NCBI RefSeq assembly: GCF_013113715.1 | Contig: NZ_CP053344.1 | Coordinates: 3,348,001-3,412,000, forward strand | Length of the DNA: 64,000 bases | Reading direction: 5' to 3' | Source of the DNA: Herbiconiux sp. SALV-R1 | Lineage (GTDB): Bacteria > Actinomycetota > Actinomycetes > Actinomycetales > Microbacteriaceae | In this document: piece by piece, positions 36,678 to 45,504 of the stretch | How the letters are laid out: the number at the start of each line of letters is the position of its first letter | Numbering within the stretch: the stretch's first letter is position 1 | Notes under the pieces: generated by a model | What the model saw: the letters and a program-made list of their open reading frames with translations, nothing else | Database searches by the model: none | What the model was told of the DNA's origin: nothing | Program-made: the position numbers and the translations under genes

Positions 36678-37511
36678 CTAGTGGTTGACGATCTCGTCGA
36701 CGCTGGCCGCGATGACCTCGTCGTCGAAGACGCGCTTCCAGTCCTCTTTGAACAGGATGTCCTTCGCGGTCTCGATCGCCTTGAGCGCCCCGTCGGAGAA
36801 CGGTGAGCCGATCTCGCCGAACACGATGGCGAGCTCGACGTTCACGTGTCCCAGGATGAAGGCGCGGGCGGCCTCCGGCGGCACGCCGCGGCGCACGGCC
36901 TCGTCCATCGCCTCCTTGATGATGACGACGCAGGTGGCGGCGGTGGTCTCGGCGAGCACCGGCTCGAGCAGCACCATGTTCTCGACGGTGATGCGGTGGG
37001 CGGTGAGTACGGGCGCGAAGAACGCGCGCACCACCTGCTCGGCGCGCTCGTAGTCGGCGTCGGTCCCTGAGATGAGGGCGATCACCACGTCTTGGCGCGC
37101 GGCGACGCCGCCGAAGTAGTCGGTCTGCGCGGCCGCCTCGGTCTCGTCGTTGTTGAACACCGAGGGGTGGCAGGGGTGGCAGGCGACGAAGCTCACGTCG
37201 TCGCGCTCGGGCAGGTGCCCGGCGTAGGGGGCGGCGGCGTCGAGCACGATGAGGGTGGAGCCCGACTTCATGAGCGGCACGGCCTGCTCGGCGACGACAC
37301 CGATGCGGTTGTCGGGAACGGCGAGGATGACGACGTCGGCAGCGCCCACCGCCGACTCGAGGCTCGTGGGGGTGCCGCCGCGCTCGGCGAGACGGGCGAT
37401 GCCGGCTTCGCTCGGCTCGACGAAGAGCAGCTCGTAGTCGGTCTTCAGCAGGTTGTCGGTGAGGCGCGAGCCCATCTTGCCGCCGGCTCCGATGAGGGCG
37501 ATCGTGGTCAT
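36678..37511 (-). CDS. apnO: Probable D-apionate oxidoisomerase (ApnO-like dehydrogenase)
   Basis: The 277-aa NAD-dependent dehydrogenase begins with a Rossmann motif (ALIGAGGKMGSRL). It has a phosphogluconate-dehydrogenase-like C-terminal helical domain (VENMVLLEPVLAETTAATCV, KEAMDEAVRRGVPPEAA) and HPCHPSVFN in the catalytic region. ApnO oxidises and rearranges D-apionate to 3-oxo-isoapionate. GGAAGGAA precedes the ATG, which overlaps the kinase stop. Other 6PGDH/HIBADH-type dehydrogenases are the alternative, but operon context favours ApnO. Confidence 0.78.
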   Translation of the reverse strand: MTTIALIGAGGKMGSRLTDNLLKTDYELLFVEPSEAGIARLAERGGTPTSLESAVGAADVVILAVPDNRIGVVAEQAVPLMKSGSTLIVLDAAAPYAGHLPERDDVSFVACHPCHPSVFNNDETEAAAQTDYFGGVAARQDVVIALISGTDADYERAEQVVRAFFAPVLTAHRITVENMVLLEPVLAETTAATCVVIIKEAMDEAVRRGVPPEAARAFILGHVNVELAIVFGEIGSPFSDGALKAIETAKDILFKEDWKRVFDDEVIAASVDEIVNH

Positions 37512-38926
37512 GAGGTTCCTTCCTGAGGGGTTGAGCCCAGCTCGGCGAGCAGGACGAGGTAGTCGGGGTCTCCGATCTGGCCCGCCTTGAGGCACAGTTC
37601 GAGGTCGTTGAGCCGGGGGTCGGAGCTGACGGCACGGCACAGCGGCGCGCCCGGTGCGAGCCGGCGCACGAGTCGCAGCGCCTCGATGCCGAGCGCCTTC
37701 GCGACGTAGCCGGAGGTGTCGCCGCCGGCGACCACGAGCCGCGGCACGGCGGTGAGGCGCACCACCTCGGCGGTGACCGCGCCGAGGGCGGCGGCGAGGG
37801 CGGTGCCGTCGACGGGGGTGGGCGTCGGGGCACCCGTGGGCGCAGCCGCTCCGGGCACCGGGGTGCGCACGAGCACGCGGTCGTGCCGGCCGAGGGCGGC
37901 GACCGCGCGGGCGACCGCGTCGGCGCGCGCCGCGGGGCCGCGCTCGGGGTCGACGAGGGCGTGGTCGTCGACCTCGACGAGGGCGAAGCCCGCCGCGAGC
38001 GCCACCTCGACCTGCGCCCGGGTCGCGGGGGCGAGCGACCCGACGACGGTCAGCGTCTTCGTCGGTTCCCGCACGGGGAGGGTCTCGGCGGAGCCGCTCC
38101 TCCCCCACGCCGCGCCGAGCGCGTACTCGACGCCCGACGAGCCGACCACCCCGACCGCGGTGCCGTTCTCGCGGGCGGTCTCGAGCATCCGGTGCAGTGC
38201 CCGGCCGACCTGGCGTTGCGAACCGAGGTCGTCGACGTCGAGCAGCACCACCCCGCCGCTCGCCGCGAGCCGGCCGTCGACGGCACTCGCGACGACCGCG
38301 TCGTCTCCGTCGAGCTCGCGCAGATCGACGAGCGCCGACGGCAGCGCCGTCTGGGCGCGCAGGTGCTCGCGCAGATCGGCCTCGTGCATCGGGGTCATCG
38401 GATGCACGGTCATCGTCGGATGCCGGTCGAGCCGGTACACCTCGCTGCCGTAGCGGGCGAAGAGGGTGCCGAAAGCGGTGTAGCGGCCGAGCTGCGGCAC
38501 GCCGACGACGAGCGGCGTGGGCCCGTCGCCCACCTCGGCGCGCAGGAGCTCGGTCGCGCGCCCGATGCTGCCGACCGTGGGCGAGGAGTCGAAGGTCGAG
38601 CAGATCTTGTAGTGCACGATCGGTGCACCGAGGGCGTGCAGGGCGCGGAACGCCTGGGGCAGCTCGTCGTCCATCTGCGCCGGGCTCATGGTGCGGCTCA
38701 CGCCGGCCACGCCGACGGCCCTGATCTCCGGATGCGCGGCCAGCTGCTCCACGGTCGGCGCCTCCAGGAAGAGCAGGGTGGGGAGCCCCGCGTCTTCGAG
38801 CGTCTCCATGACGTCGGTCGACCCGGTGAAGTCGTCGCCGTAGAAGGCCACGACGAGCCCGTCGGCTGGTGGGTCGAGCCGCGCGTCGCCCACGCCGCTC
38901 TTGCCGCCCGGGGCACCCGCGCTCAC
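37508..38926 (-). CDS. oiaK: DUF1537-type four-carbon acid sugar kinase (OiaK-like)
   Basis: The 472-aa kinase has the N-terminal sugar-binding domain (FYGDDFTGSTDVMETLE, YKICSTFDSSPTVGSIG) and a C-terminal nucleotide-binding domain (LVVAGGDTSGYVAKALG, APGAPLCRA). OiaK phosphorylates 3-oxo-isoapionate before cleavage by OiaX. Both genes are present here, so the phosphorylated route is the likely main flow. GTG 38926 overlaps the permease stop (GTGA). Confidence 0.85.
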   Translation of the reverse strand: MSAGAPGGKSGVGDARLDPPADGLVVAFYGDDFTGSTDVMETLEDAGLPTLLFLEAPTVEQLAAHPEIRAVGVAGVSRTMSPAQMDDELPQAFRALHALGAPIVHYKICSTFDSSPTVGSIGRATELLRAEVGDGPTPLVVGVPQLGRYTAFGTLFARYGSEVYRLDRHPTMTVHPMTPMHEADLREHLRAQTALPSALVDLRELDGDDAVVASAVDGRLAASGGVVLLDVDDLGSQRQVGRALHRMLETARENGTAVGVVGSSGVEYALGAAWGRSGSAETLPVREPTKTLTVVGSLAPATRAQVEVALAAGFALVEVDDHALVDPERGPAARADAVARAVAALGRHDRVLVRTPVPGAAAPTGAPTPTPVDGTALAAALGAVTAEVVRLTAVPRLVVAGGDTSGYVAKALGIEALRLVRRLAPGAPLCRAVSSDPRLNDLELCLKAGQIGDPDYLVLLAELGSTPQEGTS

Positions 38927-39915
38927 GGTGTCAGCTCCTCGGTGCGCTCCGACATCACCACGCGCCGCGTGAGCTTCTCGAGCCGGCCCGTGCGCAGTGC
39001 GTCGACGAACACGGCGAGCAGGATGATGCCCGCCTGGATCATCGGCGTGACGTAGAGGTCGACCTGCAGGAACTGCAGCCCCGTCTGGATGAGCTGGATG
39101 AGCAGCGCGCCCACCACCGTGCCCGGGAACACCGAGCCCCGACCACCGAAGAGACTCGTGCCACCCAGCACCGCCGCCGCGATGGCGTCGAACTCGTCGC
39201 CCGACCCGAAGCCGGGAGCGGCCGTGCGCAACTGCGTCATGGCCACGAAGCTGGCGAGACCGGTGAGCCCGCCCGCGATGACGTAGACGGTGAACAGGAT
39301 GCGCCGCACCGGGATGCCCGCACGCTCGGCCGCCGCGCGGTCTTCGCCCGTCGCGAGCAGCTGCCGCCCGAACGGCGTGCGGGTCACCACGATGTGGGCC
39401 ACGAGCACGACGATCGCGAAGATCCACACCGGCAGCGGGATGCCGAGGATCGGCTGCGAGCCGAGCGCCCCGATGACGTCGGGGTAGTTGACTTCGCGCG
39501 AGTCGGAGAGCCCGAGCCCGATGCCGCGGAAGACCGTGAGCATCGCGAGGGTGACGATGAACGGGATGACGCGGAGGAAGGAGATGGCGAAGCCGTTCAC
39601 CGCGCCGAGCACGAGGCCGACACCGATGGCGAGCAGCGGCACCACGAACACCGGGATGGCCGCGGTGTTGATGATCTGACCGACGACGACGGCGACCAGG
39701 TAGAGCATCGAACCCACGGAGAGGTCGATGCCCGCCGTCATGAGCACGAGCGTCATGCCCACCGCCACGATGCCGATGTAGGCCGTGCTGCGGGCGATGT
39801 TGCCGAGCGTCTGCAGGTCGAAGAAGCGCGGGTCGAGCAGCGAGAAGATGACGAACACGACGACGAGCAGGATGATCGGCACGTTGCCGAGGGCGAGTTG
39901 GCGGAGCTTCGACAT
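38923..39915 (-). CDS. Ribose-type ABC sugar transporter permease, second subunit
   Basis: The 330-aa membrane protein has about nine to ten helices and the RbsC-family signature (LVLMTAGIDLSVGSML, VLGGTSLFGGRG). It pairs with the permease at 41486-42592 to form a heterodimeric channel. Its start overlaps the ATPase stop by one base. Confidence 0.93.
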   Translation of the reverse strand: MSKLRQLALGNVPIILLVVVFVIFSLLDPRFFDLQTLGNIARSTAYIGIVAVGMTLVLMTAGIDLSVGSMLYLVAVVVGQIINTAAIPVFVVPLLAIGVGLVLGAVNGFAISFLRVIPFIVTLAMLTVFRGIGLGLSDSREVNYPDVIGALGSQPILGIPLPVWIFAIVVLVAHIVVTRTPFGRQLLATGEDRAAAERAGIPVRRILFTVYVIAGGLTGLASFVAMTQLRTAAPGFGSGDEFDAIAAAVLGGTSLFGGRGSVFPGTVVGALLIQLIQTGLQFLQVDLYVTPMIQAGIILLAVFVDALRTGRLEKLTRRVVMSERTEELTP

Positions 39916-41489
39916 CAGCGTGCTGCTTCCTGGTCAGAGGGAACGGGGGTGGGGGCGGCGGCCGGCCCGTCGGTGGCAGCCGCCGTGCCCGACTCGCCGA
40001 AGGCGGCGCCGAGGATGCGGCGGGCGTCGAACTGCGAGCGGTCGAACTCGCCGACCAGCCGCCCCATCCGCATCACCAGGATGCGGTCGCAGATGCCGAT
40101 CAGCTCCGGCAGCTCCGACGAGATGACGAGCACCGCGGTGCCCTGGTCGGCGAGCTCCAGCGTGGTGCGGTACACCTCGTACTGCGCCCCCACGTCGACC
40201 CCACGGGTGGGTTCGTCGAGGATGAACACGCGCGGCTTCGTGAGCAGCCACTTGGCCAGCACGACCTTCTGCTGGTTGCCGCCCGAGAGCGAGCGCACCG
40301 GCGAACGGTCGAGGTCGGCCGACTTCAGCCGCAGTCCGCTGGTCACCTCGGCGACATCGCGGGCCACCGCACGGCGCCTGATGGGGCCGAGCACCCCGCC
40401 CGCCCAGCGCTTCAGCGAGGGAAGTGCGGCGTTCGTGATGACGGAGAAGTCCATGAGGAGCCCTTCGCCGCGGCGGTCTTCGGTGACGAAGGAGAGCCCG
40501 CGTGCGATGCGCGACCGGGTGGAGCGCTGCGAGAGGTCGGTTCCGTCGATGGTGACCGTGCCGCGGTCGACCGGGTCGAGCCCGTAGACCATCCTGGCCA
40601 GCTCGGTGCGGCCGGCGCCCATGAGGCCGAACAGGCCCACGACCTCGCCGGAGTGCACGGTGAGGTCGATGCCGTCGACGACGCCCTTCGCCGAGAGGTC
40701 GGAGACCTCGAGCACGGGCGTGCGCTCGGCGTGCCCCTCGCGGGAGGGGAAGCGGTTGTCGAGGCTGCGGCCGACCATCAGGGTGATCACCTCGCTCACC
40801 GGCAGTTCGGCCTCGGGCCGCACGTCGACGAGGGCTCCGTCGCGCATGATCGCGATGCGATCGGAGAGCCGCTTGATGTCTTCGAGGATGTGGGAGACGT
40901 AGATGATCGAGGTGCCGCGCTCGGTGAGCTGCCCGATCAGCTCGAACAGCCGCGCGGTCTCGCGCGAGGTGAGCGAGGTGGTGGGCTCGTCGAGGATGAC
41001 GAGCTTCGGGTCGCCGACCGCCGCCTTGGCGATCTCGAGCATCTGCCGCTGGCCGGGGCTCAGGTCTTCGACGAGGGCCGACGGCGAGAACGGCAGGTCC
41101 ATCAGGGCGAGCGCCTCCCGCGCCCTGGCCCGGGCGGCGCGCTTGTCGGTGAAGACGCCGAGCCGGCGCGGGTAGCCGGTGAGGAACATGTTGTCGGCGA
41201 CCGTGAGCGGCGCGAACAGGTTGAGCTCCTGGTGCACGTGGGCGATGCCCACCTTGCGGGCCTCGGCCGGGCTGCGCGGTTCGTAGCGTTCGCCGTCGAC
41301 CCAGAGCGAGCCGGAGTCGGGCTGCAGCACACCCCCGACGATGTTCATGAGGGTGCTCTTGCCCGCGCCGTTCTCGCCCACGAGGCCGAGCACCTCGCCG
41401 GCGCCGAGCTCGAGGCTCAGGTGCTTGTTGACGGTGACGCCGTAGAAGCTGTGCGAGACGTCGTCGATGCGCAGGCGCGGTTCGGTCAT
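39915..41489 (-). CDS. Ribose-type ABC sugar transporter ATPase (two ABC domains)
   Basis: The 524-aa protein carries two ABC cassettes. The first has GENGAGKST, LSPGQRQML and VILDEPT. The second has a degenerate Walker A (GLMGAGRTE), LSGGNQQKV and FILDEPTRGVD. This is the RbsA arrangement. It energises uptake of the apiose/apionate-type substrate. It overlaps both neighbouring permease genes. Confidence 0.94.
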   Translation of the reverse strand: MTEPRLRIDDVSHSFYGVTVNKHLSLELGAGEVLGLVGENGAGKSTLMNIVGGVLQPDSGSLWVDGERYEPRSPAEARKVGIAHVHQELNLFAPLTVADNMFLTGYPRRLGVFTDKRAARARAREALALMDLPFSPSALVEDLSPGQRQMLEIAKAAVGDPKLVILDEPTTSLTSRETARLFELIGQLTERGTSIIYVSHILEDIKRLSDRIAIMRDGALVDVRPEAELPVSEVITLMVGRSLDNRFPSREGHAERTPVLEVSDLSAKGVVDGIDLTVHSGEVVGLFGLMGAGRTELARMVYGLDPVDRGTVTIDGTDLSQRSTRSRIARGLSFVTEDRRGEGLLMDFSVITNAALPSLKRWAGGVLGPIRRRAVARDVAEVTSGLRLKSADLDRSPVRSLSGGNQQKVVLAKWLLTKPRVFILDEPTRGVDVGAQYEVYRTTLELADQGTAVLVISSELPELIGICDRILVMRMGRLVGEFDRSQFDARRILGAAFGESGTAAATDGPAAAPTPVPSDQEAAR

Positions 41490-42592
41490 CGTGTGCCTCC
41501 CAGGATGCGGTTGCGCACCACGTCGAGCAGCGCCGCCGCCACGATGACGAGGCCCTTGACGATGAAGACGACGGTGAACGGCAGGTTGAGCAGATTGAGG
41601 CTGTTCGACAGCACGACGAAGAACAGGGCCCCGAGGGCGGCGCCGAGCACGGAGCCCTTGCCGCCGAACAGCGAGACACCGCCGATGACCGCCGCGCCGA
41701 TGACGTCGAGCAGGAGGTCGTCGGCGAGCGTGGGCCGGCCGGCCTCGAGCCTGGTGGAGTAGAGCACGCCGCCGATCGTGGCGAACACACCGGAAAGCGC
41801 GTAGGCGAGCACGACGACCCGGCGGTAGGGCACGCCCGAGATGATGGCGGTGTCGCGGCTGGTGCCCGCGGCGTAGAGCCAGGCGCCGAACGGCGTCTTG
41901 CTCAGCACGAAGTGGGCGGCGACGCCGAGCACCACGGCGATGATCGCCGGAACGGTGAGGGCGCCCCAGATGCGGCCCTGGCCGATCGCGATGTACTCCT
42001 CCGGCAGGTTGGGCACGTTCTCGCTGCGGGTGAGCCACACGGCGACGGCGCTGAACAGCAGCATGGTGCCGAGCGTCACCATGAACGGCGGCATCTTGAG
42101 CCGCGCGATGAGCAGGCCGTTCACGGTGCCGAGCACCGCGCCGATGACGACCATGAGCACGACGGCGAGCGCGATGCCACCGCCCCCGCCGAGTGGTCCG
42201 CCATCCGGCCCCACCACGGAGCCCCAGAGGGCCGACTTGTCGAAGAGCGAGGGTTCCAGCGCCTGCGTCACGAGCAGGGCGCCGACGGTGTTGGTGAGGT
42301 TGATGATGGCCGACTGGGCCAGGTCGATGCCGGCGAGCACGAGCACGAAGGTCTGCCCGATGACGATGATGGCCAGCGGCCAGAAGTTCGACAGCACGTT
42401 GAGGGCGTTGCGCTCCGAGAGGAGGCCCTGGGCGAAGGGTGCCATGGCGACGATGTAGACGACGATGAGGATGGCGACGAAGCCTTCGCCGGCGAAGAGA
42501 CGGCGGAGCACGGCCCCGCGCCTCGCCCGGGCGGCGGCGCCGGGCGGCGGTGGCGCGGCGGGGGCGCTCTCGACGGGTGGTGCAGCGGTCAC
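41486..42592 (-). CDS. Ribose-type ABC sugar transporter permease, first subunit
   Basis: The 368-aa RbsC-family permease has FVLVLAGIDLAQSAIINL and a C-terminal IGGVSLFGGKGS block. GGAAGGA precedes the GTG. It has an Ala/Pro-rich cytoplasmic start. A stem-loop at 42625-42658 separates it from the binding-protein gene, as often seen where the binding protein must be made in excess. Confidence 0.92.
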   Translation of the reverse strand: MTAAPPVESAPAAPPPPGAAARARRGAVLRRLFAGEGFVAILIVVYIVAMAPFAQGLLSERNALNVLSNFWPLAIIVIGQTFVLVLAGIDLAQSAIINLTNTVGALLVTQALEPSLFDKSALWGSVVGPDGGPLGGGGGIALAVVLMVVIGAVLGTVNGLLIARLKMPPFMVTLGTMLLFSAVAVWLTRSENVPNLPEEYIAIGQGRIWGALTVPAIIAVVLGVAAHFVLSKTPFGAWLYAAGTSRDTAIISGVPYRRVVVLAYALSGVFATIGGVLYSTRLEAGRPTLADDLLLDVIGAAVIGGVSLFGGKGSVLGAALGALFFVVLSNSLNLLNLPFTVVFIVKGLVIVAAALLDVVRNRILGGTR

Positions 42593-42624
42593 GACGGATT
42601 CCTTCCGGAGGGAACGAGGGGGGC

Positions 42625-42658
42625 GCCGGCGCCCGGTGCAGAGCATCCGGGCGCCGGC
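42625..42658 (-). terminator. Stem-loop between binding-protein and permease genes
   Basis: Perfect 12-base GC arms (GCCGGCGCCCGG at 42625-42636 and complement at 42647-42658) enclose a 10-base loop. The position is typical of an attenuating or mRNA-stabilising structure that raises binding-protein levels relative to the downstream operon. Confidence 0.6.
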
Positions 42659-42677
42659 GGGGTGGCGGTGAGGCCGA

Positions 42678-43745
42678 TCAGCTGCTCGGGGGCGTGATGA
42701 CGCAGCCCCACATGTCCTTCTCGCGCTCGTCGAAGTTCGCCGAGGTGAGCGCGAAGCCGGGGTCGACGATGGTGTCGTCGGGGTCGGTCTCGCCGTCGGC
42801 GATCGCGGTGCCGAGGGCCTCGAGCAGGGAGGAGGCCTCGTAGAACAGGTCTTGCACACCGGTGGCGTCGACGTAGCCGTCGCGGATGAGGCCGCAGGCG
42901 CGGTTGTCTCCGTCGAGGCCGCCCATCAGCACGTGCCCTTCCTCACCGACCGGCTTCCACTTGCCGAGGGGCTCCAGCACCGCCTGGATCTGCGGGAACA
43001 GGAAGTCGCTCGAGGTGAACAGCACGTCGATGTCGGGGTTGGCCTGGACGGCGGCCTGCAGGTTCGCCTGGCCGGTCGCTGCATCCCAGTTGGTCTGCAC
43101 CTCGATGGGGGTGAGGAACAGGTCGGGGTTCGCGTCGATCACCTCGTAGAAGCCGTTGCGGCGCTCGACGGCGTTCTGGTCGCTGAGGTTGCCCACCATG
43201 ATGAGCGGCTGCACCTTGCGGCCGAGCTTCGCCGCCTCGTCGGCGAGGTACTGCGTGGTCTGGGCGGCGACGTCGCGGTTGTCGGCGACCGCGACGATCG
43301 CTGCACCGTCCTCGGTGGCCGGCGGCCGGTTGAAGATGCCGATCGGGATGTCGGCGTCGTTCGCCTCCTTGATGATCGTGTTCGCGCTCGAGCCGTCCTC
43401 GGGGATCACGACGATGCCGTCGACGCCCTGCGTGATGCAGTCGCGCACCTGCTCGAGCTGACGGTTGGGGTCTTCGTTCGAGTTGTGCTCGATGACGGTG
43501 GCGTTGGCGGCCTTCAGCGAGTCGCTGATCGACTTGATGCCCGCCGCCCAGAACTCGGTCTCGCTGCCGGAGAAGCCGAAGCAGATGCGCTTGCCGCTGA
43601 GGTCGGCGCCGACCTCGACGCTGATGTCTTCGGTGGCGGCGCCGGTGCTGGTGCCGCCTCCGCCGGTGGTGGTGCCGCAGGCGCTGAGAGTGGTGACGAG
43701 GGCGAGGGCTGCTACCCCTGCCATCGCAGTGCGGAATCGTGTCAC
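42678..43745 (-). CDS. Ribose-type ABC sugar-binding lipoprotein
   Basis: The 355-aa lipoprotein has the signal and lipobox TTLSACGTT, then a periplasmic-binding family 4 domain (KRICFGFSGSETEFWAAG, GVDGIVVIPEDGSSANT, IGIFNRPPA). AAGGAGG lies four bases before GTG 43745, a strong translation site. It is the first gene of the nine-gene leftward operon and is divergent from the GntR regulator. Confidence 0.93.
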   Translation of the reverse strand: MTRFRTAMAGVAALALVTTLSACGTTTGGGGTSTGAATEDISVEVGADLSGKRICFGFSGSETEFWAAGIKSISDSLKAANATVIEHNSNEDPNRQLEQVRDCITQGVDGIVVIPEDGSSANTIIKEANDADIPIGIFNRPPATEDGAAIVAVADNRDVAAQTTQYLADEAAKLGRKVQPLIMVGNLSDQNAVERRNGFYEVIDANPDLFLTPIEVQTNWDAATGQANLQAAVQANPDIDVLFTSSDFLFPQIQAVLEPLGKWKPVGEEGHVLMGGLDGDNRACGLIRDGYVDATGVQDLFYEASSLLEALGTAIADGETDPDDTIVDPGFALTSANFDEREKDMWGCVITPPSS

Positions 43746-43798
43746 GAGGCCTCCTTGACTCGGGGATGCGACGAACCATCTCGTCGCTGGTACGAGAG

Positions 43799-43828
43799 AA
43801 CTTAGCCAGGTTGGAGCAATTTAAGCAA
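43799..43828 (-). promoter_or_regulatory. Promoter of the apionate-type operon
   Basis: Leftwards, TTGCTT (43828-43823) and TAAGTT (43804-43799) are separated by 18 bases. The transcript would start near 43792 and have a leader of about 47 bases. Confidence 0.5.
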
Positions 43829-43866
43829 GCCATAGCTGGGATGCGCGCATCCGCTGACCTGTTGCG

Positions 43867-43886
43867 GCATTTGGTATACCAAGTGC
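43867..43886. promoter_or_regulatory. Candidate FadR/GntR operator
   Basis: GCAnTTGGTATACCAAnTGC is a near-perfect 20-base palindrome with a fully perfect 12-base core (43871-43882). TGGT-ACCA cores are typical of FadR-type GntR regulators. It lies between the operon and the regulator gene. Confidence 0.6.
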
Positions 43887-43942
43887 ATGGTAGTGTTCGA
43901 GCGAGATCATCGATGATGATGAGACCCGAGGAAGGTGGACAG

Positions 43943-44662
43943 ATGGCAGAGTTCGTGCCCCTGATGCGGCAGCCGTCGCTCGCGGTGCGCGTCACCGAGG
44001 AGTTGCTCGAGGCGATCGCCGCGGGTCGCTTCCGGCCCGGTGAGCGGCTTCCGAGCGAACGCGACATGAGCGACCAGTTCGGGGTGTCGCGCACGGTCAT
44101 CCGCGAGGCGGTTCGTGGGCTCCACGCCAAGGGCGTGCTCGAGATCACCACGGGCAAGGGCGTGCAGATCGCCACCGTCTCGTCGAGCAGGGTCACCGAG
44201 GCGCTCGAGCTGTACCTGCGCGGGGCGCAGTCGCAGGAGATCATCAAGCCGGTGCACATCGCCGAGGTGCGCGAGACGCTCGAGACCAGGCTGGTGGAGA
44301 TCGCGTGCGAGCGCGCCACCGCCGACGACCTCGCGGCCATCGAGCGCGAGCACGAGCTCATGTCGGCGGCCGCCGACCCCGAGACGGCGGCACGGCACGA
44401 CGCCGAGTTCCACCGGCTGCTCGCGGTCGCCACCCACAACGCGCTCTACCTCACCCTGGTCGAGTCGATCAACGCGACGATGCGCACCATCCGTGCGAAC
44501 AGCTTCACCGTGGAGGGCCGGCTCGCCGTCGCCCTCGAGGAGCACGAGGCCGTGCTGAACGCCGTGCGAGCCCGCGACGCGGCAGCGAGCCGGGAGGCCA
44601 TGCAGCGGCACCTCGACGACTCGCAGAAGTTCTACGGTCGGGGTTCGGGGGCGACTTCGTGA
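43943..44662 (+). CDS. FadR-subfamily GntR transcriptional regulator
   Basis: The 239-aa regulator has the GntR winged helix (LPSERDMSDQFGVSRTVIREAVRGL) and a helical FCD effector domain with metal-binding histidines (RHDAEFHRLLAVATHN). ATG 43943 is preceded by GAGGAAGG; ATG 43913 is an in-frame alternative. It probably represses the divergent sugar-acid operon and responds to a pathway intermediate. The SDR gene overlaps its stop (GTGA). Confidence 0.9.
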   Translation: MAEFVPLMRQPSLAVRVTEELLEAIAAGRFRPGERLPSERDMSDQFGVSRTVIREAVRGLHAKGVLEITTGKGVQIATVSSSRVTEALELYLRGAQSQEIIKPVHIAEVRETLETRLVEIACERATADDLAAIEREHELMSAAADPETAARHDAEFHRLLAVATHNALYLTLVESINATMRTIRANSFTVEGRLAVALEEHEAVLNAVRARDAAASREAMQRHLDDSQKFYGRGSGATS

Positions 44663-45426
44663 GCGGGGAGCTCGTGGGAGGCCGGCTTGCGGGGAAGGTC
44701 GCCGTCGTCACGGGTGCCGCCTCGGGGATCGGGCTGGCGACCGCGCTGCGCTTCGCCGAGGAGGGCGCCGAGGTGCACGGCCTCGACCGCGACGCCGACC
44801 GGCTGGCGGAGGGGTTCTCATCGACGGAGCACGTGCATCCGCTGGTCGCCGACATCACCGACGAAGTGTCGGTCTCCGACGCCTTCGACGCGGTGCTCGC
44901 CCGGCACGGGAGGCTCGATGCCGTCGTCGCCAACGCCGGCGTGCAGTTGTTCGGGCACGACGCCGCCATCGCCGACCTCGACCTCGCCGTCTGGCAGCGC
45001 ACCGTCGACATCAACTTCACTGGAACCTTCCTCACGATGAAGTATGCGGTTCGGGGAATGCTCGCGACCGGCGGGGCGATCCTGGTCACGGGGAGCCCGA
45101 CCGGACTGACCGGAGAGGGCGGCGGGTTCACCGCCTACTCGGCCACGAAGGCCGGTGGGTTCGGGCTCGTGCGCACGGTGGCGGCCGATTATGCCAAGGC
45201 GGGCATCCGTGTGAACAGCGTGGTTCCGGGGTTCACCACGACGCCCCTCGTCACGGCCATCTCCGACAATGAGGAGCAGCGGGCGGGCATCGTCTCACGC
45301 GTGCCGCTCGGTCGGCCCGGCACCCCGGAAGACGTCGCGGGGATGATGGTGTACCTGGCGTCTGACGAGGCGGCGTTCACGACCGGCAGCACGTACTTCA
45401 TCGACGGGGGCATGAGCACGCTCTGA
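44659..45426 (+). CDS. Short-chain dehydrogenase/reductase
   Basis: The 255-aa classical SDR has TGAASGIG, NAG (ANAGV), the catalytic Ser in GSPTG, and YSATK. It is co-transcribed with the GntR regulator of the apionate-type locus. A sugar 1-dehydrogenase role (for example oxidation of apiose to its lactone, upstream of ApnL) would complete the pathway, but this is inference from position alone. Confidence 0.9.
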   Translation: MSGELVGGRLAGKVAVVTGAASGIGLATALRFAEEGAEVHGLDRDADRLAEGFSSTEHVHPLVADITDEVSVSDAFDAVLARHGRLDAVVANAGVQLFGHDAAIADLDLAVWQRTVDINFTGTFLTMKYAVRGMLATGGAILVTGSPTGLTGEGGGFTAYSATKAGGFGLVRTVAADYAKAGIRVNSVVPGFTTTPLVTAISDNEEQRAGIVSRVPLGRPGTPEDVAGMMVYLASDEAAFTTGSTYFIDGGMSTL

Positions 45427-45504
45427 GGGGCGCGCGGGCGGGGCGGGGCGGGGCGCGGCGCGCGGCGACCGCCCGCGGCTCGCTGCTCGCGGCCCGCTGC
45501 CGGC

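Noticed and set aside
34831-37833. Apparent 1000-residue leftward protein
   Set aside because: Only the part from ATG 36651 matches a protein family; the upstream part is an out-of-frame reading of the ApnO-like and kinase genes.
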